Assembly (NCBI GenBank): GCA_039807745.1
Contig: JBDHRV010000063.1
Coordinates: forward strand, 1 to 19,085
Origin: JAEUMW01 sp039807745
Lineage (GTDB): Bacteria > Pseudomonadota > Gammaproteobacteria > Burkholderiales > JAEUMW01
Length of the DNA: 19,085 bases
Direction: 5' to 3'
Positions 1 to 8,665 of the stretch are shown here, one piece after another (within the stretch, counting starts at the first letter, position 1; each line of letters starts with the position of its first letter). The translations under genes and the position numbers were made by a program. The notes beneath the pieces are model-generated. The model saw only the letters and a program-made list of their open reading frames with translations, searched no databases and was not told the DNA's origin.

Positions 1-1038
1 GGCGGCTACGACGCGACCGAAGGTTGGACAGGCGACAAGTCAAACGTGCTCGCCGAAGTGCCGCGTGCCGGGCGTGGCGCAACGCTGCGAGATGATGCGT
101 GGACTGAAGCTGGGTACTGGTCGACGCTCGATGTCCACCTCAAGGATGCGAGAGACGCGGCCGAGAAGCTGAGCACCGCGCTCTCGCTGACCGGCGACAC
201 GAGGACGGCCGTCGTGGAGGCGTCAGGGCTCCATGACCTCGGTAAGGCGCATCCGCAGTGGCAGGCAGCGTTGCCTGATCGCTCCGGCATTCCCGACGCG
301 CTGCTCGCGAAGAGCCCGCGCGTCGTCGCCGCCGATGTCGTGGGGGATGTCTCCGCCACCCGCGCAGACTTCGCGAGGCTCCGGGCGCAGGCGCGTGAGT
401 TGCCGGAGCAGGCGCGGCGCCGCGGTCGTGAAGACGTTGTTCGCCTTCGGTGGGCCATCGACGACAAGCTCAGCGATGCCGAGCTGAAAGCGCTACGCGC
501 CGTCGCTGGTGTTCGCTGGGCAGGCCACCTCCAGTTCCGCCCCGGGCTTCGCCACGAGGTCGCCTCCGCCCTGGCGATGTGGCGGAAGTACCGCGACAGC
601 GAGACGAAGCCGTATCCGGCGCTCGCGGTCTACTTGGCGGCCACGCACCACGGAAAGGCGCGCACCGTGATGCGCTCGACGACGGGCGAAGGCGATGACG
701 TCTTCGGCGTGCGGGGCGAGCCGAGCTTGCTCGTAATCGGCGACGATCGGTGGCCGCTCGACTTCTCGATCGCGAAGGACGGTGCCGAGGGACGATGGGA
801 GAGTGACGAGTTCGTGTTGACCGGGCACGGGTGGACGGGCCTCGTCGCCGATCTGCTTGGCCCGTGGCGGCCGGAAGAGAGGAGCGACGCCGGCGCTGTG
901 CCAGAGGGCGAACCGAGGCATCTCGGTCCCTTCGCCCTCGCATATCTCGAAGCGCTCGTCCGCATCGCGGACTGGCGTGCGAGTGAGGATCCGAGTGTGG
1001 GTGTGCGGCCTGGCGACATTTCGGAGACTGCGCGATGA
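1..1038 (+). CDS. cas3: Cas3, type I-G/I-U, C-terminal HD nuclease part (5' truncated by window edge)
   Basis: The frame is already open at base 1, so only the last ~345 residues of a larger protein are visible; the helicase part should lie upstream. What is seen is an HD-superfamily nuclease domain. The metal-binding HD of HDLGKAHPQW sits about 78 codons in (near base 232), followed by LLAKSPRVV, the FRPGLRHEVASALAMW helix, the histidine pair in LAATHHGKAR, and a closing LGPFALAYLEALVRIADWRAS. This order and wording match the C-terminal HD domain of type I-G/I-U Cas3 (GSU0051-like), where HD follows the helicase rather than preceding it. Cas3 is recruited by the DNA-bound Cascade and degrades the target DNA. 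The stop overlaps the cas10 start by four bases (ATGA). I considered a detached Cas10 HD domain, but the motifs fit Cas3. Confidence 0.88.
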   Translation, partial: GGYDATEGWTGDKSNVLAEVPRAGRGATLRDDAWTEAGYWSTLDVHLKDARDAAEKLSTALSLTGDTRTAVVEASGLHDLGKAHPQWQAALPDRSGIPDALLAKSPRVVAADVVGDVSATRADFARLRAQARELPEQARRRGREDVVRLRWAIDDKLSDAELKALRAVAGVRWAGHLQFRPGLRHEVASALAMWRKYRDSETKPYPALAVYLAATHHGKARTVMRSTTGEGDDVFGVRGEPSLLVIGDDRWPLDFSIAKDGAEGRWESDEFVLTGHGWTGLVADLLGPWRPEERSDAGAVPEGEPRHLGPFALAYLEALVRIADWRASEDPSVGVRPGDISETAR

Positions 1039-2549
1039 ATAGCGATGCCAACGTATGCCGAGTGCACATTGAGTTCGAGAGAGTTCAAGCATGGCTGTTC
1101 TCAGCGCCTCGTCTGCGCGCAATGGTGGGTGCCAATGCGTTACTTGGCGAGACCTTGCGCGTTGAGCTGCCGAAGCTGGCACGCGAGACGGGGCGATGGG
1201 CGCTTGCGCCGAGCGCGGAGTCGCACCCTGCCGCCGACCCGAGCGACCCGCTGAAGGACCACGATGATCCCGCTGCTGACGCGAAGGCGGGAATCCTCGC
1301 GCGCGACGGTGGGCACTTCGAGGCTCAGTTCGCGAGCGGTGCGGAAGCGTTCTCCGACGCGGCCGGCCAGCTCCTGCGCTCGAACCTGCCGGGCCTGCGC
1401 TTCCGCGTCTCCATCGATGGCGAGCCGCGCACCAAGAGCGCGGTTCACCACTCGACCGAGCTGCCGGTGCTCGCGCCCTGCGAGTGGACCGGGCGCGGGC
1501 TCGCGTCGGCCATCGTCGAGCAGGGCGACGAGCGCCCTGCCGTCTCTCTCGACGTCGCGCAGCGGCATAAGGCGGCGAAGCGCACCGAGGACGGCACGGC
1601 CGTCGACGTCGCGAGCCTGCTAAGCGCGAAGACGAAGCTCCAGAGGCTTGAGCGCGCCCAAGAGCTGAAGGAGCTCGTCGGCAACGGCTACCTCGCGCTC
1701 ATCCACGCCGATGGCAACGCCGTCGGTAGTGGCCTCGGCAAAGGTAAGTCGGACAGCGAGCGTGCGGCGTTCTTCCATCGCAATCGCGTGCTTCTCCGAC
1801 GCGCGGTGAGGAAGGCCATCGACGTGCACTGCCCTGACCAAGGCCAGGCGCCGCTCATCCCGCTGATGCTCGGCGGCGATGACCTGTTGCTCGTGACTCG
1901 CGCGGAGATCGCTCTGCCGTTTGTGGTCACGCTCTGCGAGGAGCTCGATGTGCTCCAGAAGGAGAGCACTGGCTTCGAGCTGACCCTCGGCGTGGGCGTG
2001 GTCATCGCCAAACACACCATTCCCATTCATCGGGTGCACGAGATCGCCGAGCAGCTCGCAACTTCGGCGAAGCGGCGCTTTCGTGGCCTCGATACGGACA
2101 AGAAGTGCTCCGTCGTCGACTGGGCCGTCTTCAGCACCGCGTGGGTCGACGAGCCTGAAGAGGTGCGAACGCGCGACTGGATGCGCGGAAGCGACCAGGA
2201 GCTGCGCGTGCTCTCGCAGCGCCCCGTCGATGTGCTCGGCGACATGCGCATCGATTCGCTGCAAGGGCTGGTGCGCGGCGCGGGCCAGCTCACGCGAGCG
2301 CCACGCTCGCAGCTTCGCTACCTCGTCGAGCAACTCCCGCGTGGGCGTGCCCTCTCGGAGCTAGCGTTTGCCGAGCTGCCGCAGGAGGCAAAGGCCCCCC
2401 TCGCCGAAGCGGGCGTGACGTCGCCGTGGCGGCCTGCCGGCAACGCATCGATCACCGCGCTGCTCGACCTCGTGGAGATTGCCGAGATCGGGCGGCTGGG
2501 TCGCACAACCGAGCACGCCAACACCAGCGAGGAGGCCGCCCATGTCTGA
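1035..2549 (+). CDS. cas10: Cas10, HD-less, GGDD intact (type III-D variant-like)
   Basis: This is the large subunit of a type III effector, 504 residues. It begins directly in the first palm domain (VHIEFERVQAWLF, then LRAMVGANALLGE). The N-terminal HD nuclease domain of many Cas10 proteins is absent. The second palm/cyclase domain holds LIHADGN (Asp226) and the GGDD motif at residues 280-283, followed by LTLGVGVVIAKHTIPIHRVHEIAEQLATSAKRR read in segments, typical of the family. An intact GGDD predicts synthesis of cyclic oligoadenylate from ATP when target RNA is bound. This agrees with the CARF-HEPN gene four genes downstream. The ATG at 1035 is supported by GGAG at 1023-1026 and by the four-base overlap with cas3. 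The C-terminal ~150 residues are helical-looking and probably form the domain contacting the backbone. Confidence 0.9.
   Translation: MNSDANVCRVHIEFERVQAWLFSAPRLRAMVGANALLGETLRVELPKLARETGRWALAPSAESHPAADPSDPLKDHDDPAADAKAGILARDGGHFEAQFASGAEAFSDAAGQLLRSNLPGLRFRVSIDGEPRTKSAVHHSTELPVLAPCEWTGRGLASAIVEQGDERPAVSLDVAQRHKAAKRTEDGTAVDVASLLSAKTKLQRLERAQELKELVGNGYLALIHADGNAVGSGLGKGKSDSERAAFFHRNRVLLRRAVRKAIDVHCPDQGQAPLIPLMLGGDDLLLVTRAEIALPFVVTLCEELDVLQKESTGFELTLGVGVVIAKHTIPIHRVHEIAEQLATSAKRRFRGLDTDKKCSVVDWAVFSTAWVDEPEEVRTRDWMRGSDQELRVLSQRPVDVLGDMRIDSLQGLVRGAGQLTRAPRSQLRYLVEQLPRGRALSELAFAELPQEAKAPLAEAGVTSPWRPAGNASITALLDLVEIAEIGRLGRTTEHANTSEEAAHV
2530..2535 (+). promoter_or_regulatory. Ribosome binding site fixing the start at 2542
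   Basis: A perfect AGGAGG lies six bases before the ATG at 2542. This picks that codon over the in-frame GTG further upstream inside cas10. The site sits within the end of cas10, so translation of the next gene is probably coupled to it. Confidence 0.7.
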
Positions 2550-4473
2550 GAAGTGGGTTCGCCAGACGCTCTCCGCCGAGCTGCTCTCGGACGCCCACCT
2601 CGGCTCCGGCTCGGGTGGCGGCGGCATCGACTCGCTCGTCGCGCGCGATCGACACGACCGTCCCGTCATCTGGTCTTCGCACGTCGAGGGCGTCCTGCGC
2701 GACGCCGCGCGAAGGCTACGTGGCGATGAAGCAGCCGGAAGGTTCTTAGGTCGTGCCGGTGGCGAGCAGCAACGCGCGGTCTTCACCTCGCTCTACACGA
2801 AGGACAACCCCGAGAGCCGCATCTGGCGCTCGACCGCACGCGAGGCCTTCGACAACCGCGCGCCGAAGGACGACACGCTGCGGGTCATCGAGTATGTGCC
2901 CAAGGGGCTGAAGCTCGTTGGCGAGGTCGAGCTGCCCGCCAGCCAGGTCGATACGCTGAAGAGGCTCGTGCAGGAGGTCGACGCGCTCGGCGGCGGTCGC
3001 TCCACCGGCGCGGGGCGGGTGAAGCTCTCGCTGTCCGAGGTGCCGAGCAAGTCCCGGGAGATTGGAGCGTCGACGGGCCGCCTCGCGCTGCTCCTCAAGA
3101 ACCGCGATCCGCTCTGCATCACCGCGACGGCGACGCCCGACAACCTGATCCCGAGCCTCGCGTTCGTGCCGGGCCGCACGCTGCTCGGTGCCGTCGCCGC
3201 GTGGCTGATCGCCGGGGGCGATCGCGACACGGCCTCGCTGCTCACGTCGGCGAAGGTCTCGGTGAGCGACGCGCTGCCGCTGCCGCACGCGCCGTCGAAC
3301 CTCGAAGGCGTGGAGGTGCTGCCCGCGCCGCTCTCGCTCCAGAGCGAGAAGCCGCGAGGCACGGCTGGTGACGTCCCCTGGTGGGCACAGCCGATCGCGC
3401 CGACGAAGCGGCTCGATGCGTGGGGAGCGAAGGAGAAACTTAAGCGCCCCGAGGACGATCTCTTCGTCTACCGCGAGAACCGGAGCTTGGCGTGGACCAC
3501 GTTCCGTCCGTCGCGCCGGGTGCGGCTGCGAAACGGGCGTCCCGATCCCAAGCAGGCCGACGCCTCGCTCTTCGCCATCGAGCAGATCGTCGAGGAGACG
3601 TACTTTCTCGCGGAGCTTCAGGGTTCGGCAGAGGACCTGAAGAAGCTCGCGGAGAAGCTCGCGCCCGTGCTCGAAGGCCGTCGCTGGCTGCGCGTGGGAC
3701 GTGCCGGGGCGCCCGTCGAGGTGGCGCAGCTCGCGTGGTCTGGCGATGCGCGCGCCCCGAGGGCGGAGGCCAAAGGGCTGCTCACGCTCACGTCGGATCT
3801 GCTCGTGCGGGATGAGCACCTGCGCTGGTGCACGGCGCTCGACGATGCCGCGCTCAAGGAGCTCTTGGGCGACGAGATCACCGTCGGAGAATCGCTTCAA
3901 GACAGCGAGATGGTCCACGGCTTCAACGGCACCTCCCGACTCTGGCGCATGCCCGCGGCCGCCGTTCGGCGTGGATCGGTCTTCGAGGTGTCGGGGGCGG
4001 GCGTCGCGAAGCTCGCGGGGCGCACCGCCAAGAACGATTGGCTCGGCGAGCGCACGCACGAGGGCTTCGGGCGCTTCCGCATCGATACCTCGCTCCCAGG
4101 AGTGACGAGCGAGACCTCCGCGAGCAGTGCTAAGGCGCCGCCCGCTGACGTCCCGGAAGAGACCGTCGCCGCGGAGACGAAGAAGTGGTTCAAGGCGCAC
4201 AAGTCGCTGGCGGCGCCCGGTGGCAGCGATGATCGAAAGCCGAGCCTCTCGCAGTGGCTCGATCTCGTCGGCGAGCTGGAGGCGAACAGCCTGCACGCGC
4301 TCACCAGCCGTCTCGAACCCAAGACGGCTGGCGGCAGGAACTGGATGCACAAGGACGCGAAGGCGATCCTCTACAAGCTCAACGACAGAGCGCTGCAGCC
4401 GCAGCAGCGCGCTCTTCACGCGCGCCTCTTCGTGCGCTGGCTGCGCGCCGACATGCGCAAGGGGGCTCGATGA
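2542..4473 (+). CDS. cas7-cas5-cas11: Cas7-Cas5-Cas11 fusion (Csx10-containing RAMP protein, III-Dv-like)
   Basis: A 643-residue multidomain RAMP protein. Residues ~1-165 form a Cas7 (Csm3-like) fold: the GGGGIDSLVARD loop carries the candidate catalytic Asp30, then PVIWSSHVEGVLRDAARRL, ending in a glycine-rich GGGRSTGAGRVKL (150-162). Residues ~178-515 look like a Csx10/Cas5-type RAMP, with PSLAFVPGRTLLGAVAAWLI near 204-223 and the terminal glycine loop GERTHEGFGRFRID at 502-515. After a low-complexity linker, residues ~530-643 are helical, Trp/Leu/Lys-rich and RAMP-unlike, as expected for Cas11 (small subunit). This domain order equals the Cas7-Cas5-Cas11 protein of the type III-Dv complex. 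It would cap the crRNA 5' end and add a backbone and a small subunit in one chain. It overlaps cas10 by eight bases and the next gene by four. The Cas11 assignment rests on position and composition only. Confidence 0.75.
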   Translation: MSEKWVRQTLSAELLSDAHLGSGSGGGGIDSLVARDRHDRPVIWSSHVEGVLRDAARRLRGDEAAGRFLGRAGGEQQRAVFTSLYTKDNPESRIWRSTAREAFDNRAPKDDTLRVIEYVPKGLKLVGEVELPASQVDTLKRLVQEVDALGGGRSTGAGRVKLSLSEVPSKSREIGASTGRLALLLKNRDPLCITATATPDNLIPSLAFVPGRTLLGAVAAWLIAGGDRDTASLLTSAKVSVSDALPLPHAPSNLEGVEVLPAPLSLQSEKPRGTAGDVPWWAQPIAPTKRLDAWGAKEKLKRPEDDLFVYRENRSLAWTTFRPSRRVRLRNGRPDPKQADASLFAIEQIVEETYFLAELQGSAEDLKKLAEKLAPVLEGRRWLRVGRAGAPVEVAQLAWSGDARAPRAEAKGLLTLTSDLLVRDEHLRWCTALDDAALKELLGDEITVGESLQDSEMVHGFNGTSRLWRMPAAAVRRGSVFEVSGAGVAKLAGRTAKNDWLGERTHEGFGRFRIDTSLPGVTSETSASSAKAPPADVPEETVAAETKKWFKAHKSLAAPGGSDDRKPSLSQWLDLVGELEANSLHALTSRLEPKTAGGRNWMHKDAKAILYKLNDRALQPQQRALHARLFVRWLRADMRKGAR

Positions 4474-6368
4474 CCACGACCACGAAGCTCACGCTGTTCA
4501 CCGCCACCCTCGTGCAGGACTCGGCGCTCTCGGTGTCGGGGCTCGATCGGGAGACCAGCGCCGACCAGCCCTTCGTGCTCATCGATGGTGTGCCGACGAT
4601 CGTTGGACGCGGCCTCAAGGGCGCCGCCGTCGCGATGGCCAAGCGCTTCTTCGACCCGTTGCCGCGTGCGATCTCTGACGACATCAAGCACGGCGCACTG
4701 CGTCGCTCGGCCTGGGAGTTCGCCGACGCGACGACGCAGGGCGTTCTGCGCATCCGCGCGGGCGTCGGCATTCGCCACAAGACGGGAGCCCGTGCGGGCG
4801 GCGTGCTCTACGACCGCGAGGTCATTCCCGCAGGCACGATGTGGCAGCTCAGCTTCCGCGTCGAACGTTCGTACGCGCTCGATGACGCCGAGTTCGAAGA
4901 GGCCGAAGGCATCCTCGGCTACGTGCTCGCCGAGCACTGGGCCAAGGGGCGCTGCTGGCTCGGAGGTGGTGCCGCGCGCGGACTCGGCTGGTGCCACGTC
5001 GATGAGCTGAAGGCGTATCGTTTCGACGACGCGGCCTACGAGGTCTGGGTGAAGTCAGGCCGCACGACACTTCCGAGGGTGCTCGCGGTCGTGCCGGTCG
5101 TCTCGCCGACGCGCTCGTGGTGCTTCCGCACGCTCGACGTGAACGTCTCCTTCGGTGAGTACAAGCCCGAGCCCAGCGACGCCGCCTGGGGCGTCGACAT
5201 GTTCGCCGTCGGTCCGCACGACACCGAGCGCGCGGTGCAGCCGACGGGTGACGGCGTGTGGGCCAAGCCTGCGTGGGCAACGAGCGCGCCGACGCCCGAC
5301 GCGCTGGCCACCGATCGTGCGCTGCTCATGGACGGGGTTCGCCCGTTACTCCCCGGCGCGAGCGTACGCGGCCCGCTGCGTCATGCCTTCTCTCGCCTGG
5401 AGCGCGCGGCAGGCCGCGACATCAAGGATCCGCACGTCGTGCAGGGGGATGTCGGCGAGAACGATCTCGCGGGCCAAGCATTCGGCACCGTCAGCAAGAG
5501 CAGCCGCATCCTCATCCGCGATGCGCGTGCTGAAGGCGAGTGGGCGGCGGCCAAGCTGCACATGCACGCGGAGGACGAGTTCTCCGCGGGCTCCTACGGC
5601 AGCGCCAAGCGCGACACGGTGCGCGTGCTCCGGGGCACGTTCCCGGTGCGCATCGTCGTCGAAGGCGCGACGCGTGAAGAAGTCGCGCCGCTGGTGAAGC
5701 TCATCGATCGTCAGGTCGCGCTCGGCGCGCTCGGGCACCTCCCGGTCGGCGGCCACAAGACGCGCGGCGCAGGCGCTGGCTATTGGCAAGCGAAGGCGTG
5801 GGTATGGGACGACGTGCTGAAGGTTCGCGACTGGACGCCGCCGAAGGCGCCCACAGAGCAGGTGAAGAACGGCGCGCGCTCGAAGCACGCCTTCATCGGA
5901 TGCCCCGACGCTGCCGACGCCTGGGTGCGTACGAACACCGGGGCAGTCACGGAGCCGCTCACACTCGGAGCGGCCGCGCAGCTCGCGAGGGCCGCGCTCT
6001 GCGAGAAGCTGGTTGCGTGGTGGTGCGATCCGACCATCGATCTCGCACTGACCACGCCGCCTTCGATCTTCGGTCGCACCTGGCCCATCGACGACGACAA
6101 GCTCCAGGTGGACGAGATCGCGTTCTACGCTGAGCGCGCGGTCTGGCGTGCCGTCCGCACGTCGAGCGGCGCGCGGTTCGTGCTCATCGAGGAACTTGGA
6201 GCGAGGGCCGACGACGCGAAGCAGGTCCGCGTGGTCCACACGCCTGCACGGTTACACGGTTTCCAACGCTTCTCTTCGGCCAACACCGGTCCGGGCAACG
6301 TGCTCCTACGCGAGTGGCACGTCGCCGAGGAAGTGCTCGGCTTCACCCTCACCCAGGAGCAGCGCTGA
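4470..6368 (+). CDS. cas7-2x: Cas7-2x: tandem Cas7 fusion with an extra C-terminal domain
   Basis: A 632-residue protein with two successive Cas7/RAMP folds. The first (residues ~5-190) has SALSVSGLDRETSAD with Asp26 and Asp32 as candidate catalytic residues, PTIVGRGLKGAAVAMA, and the glycine loop LGGGAARGLGW at 164-174. The second (~210-455) has RPLLPGASVRGPLRHAF around 292-308, DLAGQAFGTVSKSSRILIRDA, and a second glycine loop, PVGGHKTRGAGAG, near 425-437. This matches the Cas7-2x subunit of III-Dv, which supplies two backbone segments and target-RNA cleavage sites. The last ~170 residues (from about KNGARSKHAF, then WWCDPTIDLAL and VDEIAFYAERAVWRAV) are not a RAMP fold I recognise. No separate Csx19 gene exists here, so a fused Csx19-like domain is possible but unproven. 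AAGGGGG (4459-4465) precedes the ATG. The stop overlaps the next start by one base (TGATG). Confidence 0.77.
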   Translation: MTTTTKLTLFTATLVQDSALSVSGLDRETSADQPFVLIDGVPTIVGRGLKGAAVAMAKRFFDPLPRAISDDIKHGALRRSAWEFADATTQGVLRIRAGVGIRHKTGARAGGVLYDREVIPAGTMWQLSFRVERSYALDDAEFEEAEGILGYVLAEHWAKGRCWLGGGAARGLGWCHVDELKAYRFDDAAYEVWVKSGRTTLPRVLAVVPVVSPTRSWCFRTLDVNVSFGEYKPEPSDAAWGVDMFAVGPHDTERAVQPTGDGVWAKPAWATSAPTPDALATDRALLMDGVRPLLPGASVRGPLRHAFSRLERAAGRDIKDPHVVQGDVGENDLAGQAFGTVSKSSRILIRDARAEGEWAAAKLHMHAEDEFSAGSYGSAKRDTVRVLRGTFPVRIVVEGATREEVAPLVKLIDRQVALGALGHLPVGGHKTRGAGAGYWQAKAWVWDDVLKVRDWTPPKAPTEQVKNGARSKHAFIGCPDAADAWVRTNTGAVTEPLTLGAAAQLARAALCEKLVAWWCDPTIDLALTTPPSIFGRTWPIDDDKLQVDEIAFYAERAVWRAVRTSSGARFVLIEELGARADDAKQVRVVHTPARLHGFQRFSSANTGPGNVLLREWHVAEEVLGFTLTQEQR

Positions 6369-8665
6369 TGCCCGGCAGACCCGGCAAGCAACACCGCATC
6401 CGTGTTCGCACGCTCGACGGCAAGCCGCGCGACCAGAGCGCGATCAACAAGCTGAAGAGCAACCAGCTCGGGATGCCGCACCTCACCGTCGTCGGAACCG
6501 CGGTCGCGACCGAGTTCATCATCTGCGCATCGAAGGACACGCACATCGTGCAGGTGCGCCCGAAGCTTCAAGGCGCTGGTCTAGTGGCGATCGAAGGCGG
6601 CGATACGGCCATCGCAGCGGCTACCGCACCGAAACCGGCGCAGCAGCAACCTCGGCAGGGCGGGTTCCAGCAGCAGCGAGGGAGCCATCAACAGCGGGGC
6701 GGTGGGCAACAACGCTCACGACAGGGTCGGCAAGGAGCCTCCGCGAACAGCGCGCAACCGCTCCCCGACAAGCCATACGGCTTCGTCTCGCTCCCGAAAG
6801 AGCTGGCGACCGCCGCGCCTATCTGGCACGACGGCGCGAGCAGGCAGGGCCGCCATTCGGGCGAGATCCGCTTCGAACTCGAGACGCTCACGCCGCTCCT
6901 CGTCGGCTGGGAGCGCGGTCAGGTCGGCGACACCGAAAGCGACTGGCCCGTGCCTTCGAACCTTCCGACCGTCGGCCAACTCAAGGACAAGAAGTCGGTG
7001 CTCTGCCCGCTGCGCGCGCCGTGGGGCAAGCGGCCCGTTATCATCCCCGGCGACTCGCTGAAAGGCCTATTGCGCCACGAGCTGGGCGCTCTGCTCGGCG
7101 CCCCGATGGAGCGCGTCGCCGAGCGCTCGTACTCGTACCGGCCGAACTCGCTCTTTCCGAACCAACCAAACCCGAAGCTCATCGCGCGCATCGCTCGTGT
7201 GCCGAACGACGGCATCGAGATGAAGGCGCTCGACGGCACGACGCAGGTCCGTGTGCCGACAAGGTTAGAACTGCTGCCGACGAACCTCCGCTACGACAAG
7301 AAGCGCGAACAAGACGCGAACTACTACCGCTTCGATGACGGCAACGGCGCGACGTATCGAGGCGGCCAGGGCGCTGGAGAGAAACTCAACTCCAAGCGCA
7401 ACTTGCACAAGAGGCTCACCGTCAACCCGAACCAGTCGACCGAGATGGCAGCGCTCTCGCAGTCGGTGCAGGAGGCATACCTCGCGACGGTCCGTCACCT
7501 CGTCGACCTCGTCCATGGGCACTTCTCCGAGCGCCATCCCGATGTGCCCAAGACGGTCGCAGGAGACGCGGCTCGCACGCGCATCCTCAATGCCGCTAAG
7601 GACGAAATCTTCCAGCCCGGCGATCTCGTCTGGGTCGAGTGGGACACCGAGAAGAAGTGCATCGTCTCGCTCGGCTGGCACTACTACTACCGCTGGGCCT
7701 ACACGGACTCGGTTCGCAAGACGGGTGGCAAGCTCGAACGGCACGGACTCTTCCCGCTCGACAAGGAGCGCGAGAAGGACGGAGATGGCGCACCGGAGGA
7801 GCTGTCGGCGGTGCGGCGGCTCCTCGGGTACACGGGGGACAACGAGGGCAGCGCGGGCATCGGCGCAGGTGACCACGCGCAGCTCATGGGCCGCGTCTTC
7901 GTCAACGCGGGGCTCGAGGTCGTCGGCGAGAACGACTCCGACGAGCATCGCTTCCTGGGCCCGACGTTCCTCAAAGAGCTCGGCATGCCTCGTCCGAGCG
8001 CGGTCGAGCACTATCTGAAGCAGCCGCACCATCCGCGCGCGCGGCCCTCGGACAACGCCACGCTCGTGACCTACGGCGATGCCGCTGGCTACGACGCACC
8101 CGGCGAGCTGGCGGGCCGCAAGTTCTACCTCGATCGCCAGAACGCCGTGGCGGAGGACACCTCCCACACGAACAAGCAGAACGACCGCAGCACGTTCGCC
8201 CTCGAGGCGTCGAAGCCTGGGCGCAAGTTCCGATTCACCGTGCGCTTCCGCGATCTCGATGCCGCCGAGCTGGCGGCGATCGTCGTCGCGCTCAGCCCCG
8301 ACCAGTTCAAGAGTGCGCTTGGTGGCACGCACGCCGACGGCTACTGCTCGAAGCTGGGCTACGGGCGCCCTCTCGGCTGGGGCAGCGTGCGCATCGGGGC
8401 CAAGCAGCTCCTGCTGCTCGACGAAGCTGGTGAGGTGCCAACGCTAAACCCCGAGGCCGACCTCGCAGCCTGGGTGACGAAGAATCACCAGAAGACATCG
8501 ACACAAGACGAGTGGCTCGCTATCCATCGCCGCAACCATCCGAACGCCGCGGACTACCCGCGCGCGAAAGACCGCGACGGTAACGAGAACATCTACACGT
8601 TCCACACGACGCTTCGCGCCGAGCACTCGCGTAAGCGCCGCTACAAGAACGGCAGGTCGCCATGA
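6368..8665 (+). CDS. cas7-insertion: Cas7 with large insertion (TIGR03986-like RAMP protein, III-Dv-like)
   Basis: A 765-residue protein. Residues 1-80 are a small basic N-terminal domain. Residues ~86-132 are a Gln/Gly/Arg-rich low-complexity linker. The Cas7/RAMP fold begins at KPYGFVSLPKEL, with GEIRFELETLTPLLVGWE, an acidic VGDTESDWPVP loop, and the helix IIPGDSLKGLLRHELGALLG near residue 223-242. A long insertion holding aromatic and charged stretches separates this from LMGRVFVNAGLEVVGEN and the closing glycine loop LGYGRPLGWGSVRIG near residue 660. This fits the TIGR03986 CRISPR RAMP family and the Cas7-insertion subunit of III-Dv, which sits at the crRNA 3' side of the complex. The start is supported by AGGAG at 6355-6359, eight bases before the ATG. 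The stop overlaps the CARF gene by four bases. Confidence 0.78.
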   Translation: MPGRPGKQHRIRVRTLDGKPRDQSAINKLKSNQLGMPHLTVVGTAVATEFIICASKDTHIVQVRPKLQGAGLVAIEGGDTAIAAATAPKPAQQQPRQGGFQQQRGSHQQRGGGQQRSRQGRQGASANSAQPLPDKPYGFVSLPKELATAAPIWHDGASRQGRHSGEIRFELETLTPLLVGWERGQVGDTESDWPVPSNLPTVGQLKDKKSVLCPLRAPWGKRPVIIPGDSLKGLLRHELGALLGAPMERVAERSYSYRPNSLFPNQPNPKLIARIARVPNDGIEMKALDGTTQVRVPTRLELLPTNLRYDKKREQDANYYRFDDGNGATYRGGQGAGEKLNSKRNLHKRLTVNPNQSTEMAALSQSVQEAYLATVRHLVDLVHGHFSERHPDVPKTVAGDAARTRILNAAKDEIFQPGDLVWVEWDTEKKCIVSLGWHYYYRWAYTDSVRKTGGKLERHGLFPLDKEREKDGDGAPEELSAVRRLLGYTGDNEGSAGIGAGDHAQLMGRVFVNAGLEVVGENDSDEHRFLGPTFLKELGMPRPSAVEHYLKQPHHPRARPSDNATLVTYGDAAGYDAPGELAGRKFYLDRQNAVAEDTSHTNKQNDRSTFALEASKPGRKFRFTVRFRDLDAAELAAIVVALSPDQFKSALGGTHADGYCSKLGYGRPLGWGSVRIGAKQLLLLDEAGEVPTLNPEADLAAWVTKNHQKTSTQDEWLAIHRRNHPNAADYPRAKDRDGNENIYTFHTTLRAEHSRKRRYKNGRSP

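Noticed and set aside
1..1038. First gene as a detached HD domain of Cas10
   Set aside because: The landmarks (LLAKSPRVV, LAATHHGKAR, LEALVRIADWRAS) and the frame open at the window edge fit the C-terminal HD of I-G Cas3 better.
2746..4419. Long open frame on the minus strand opposite the Cas7-Cas5-Cas11 gene
   Set aside because: It is Arg/Leu/Glu-rich with no recognisable domain and arises from GC-rich third positions of the real gene; the + strand protein has clear RAMP motifs.
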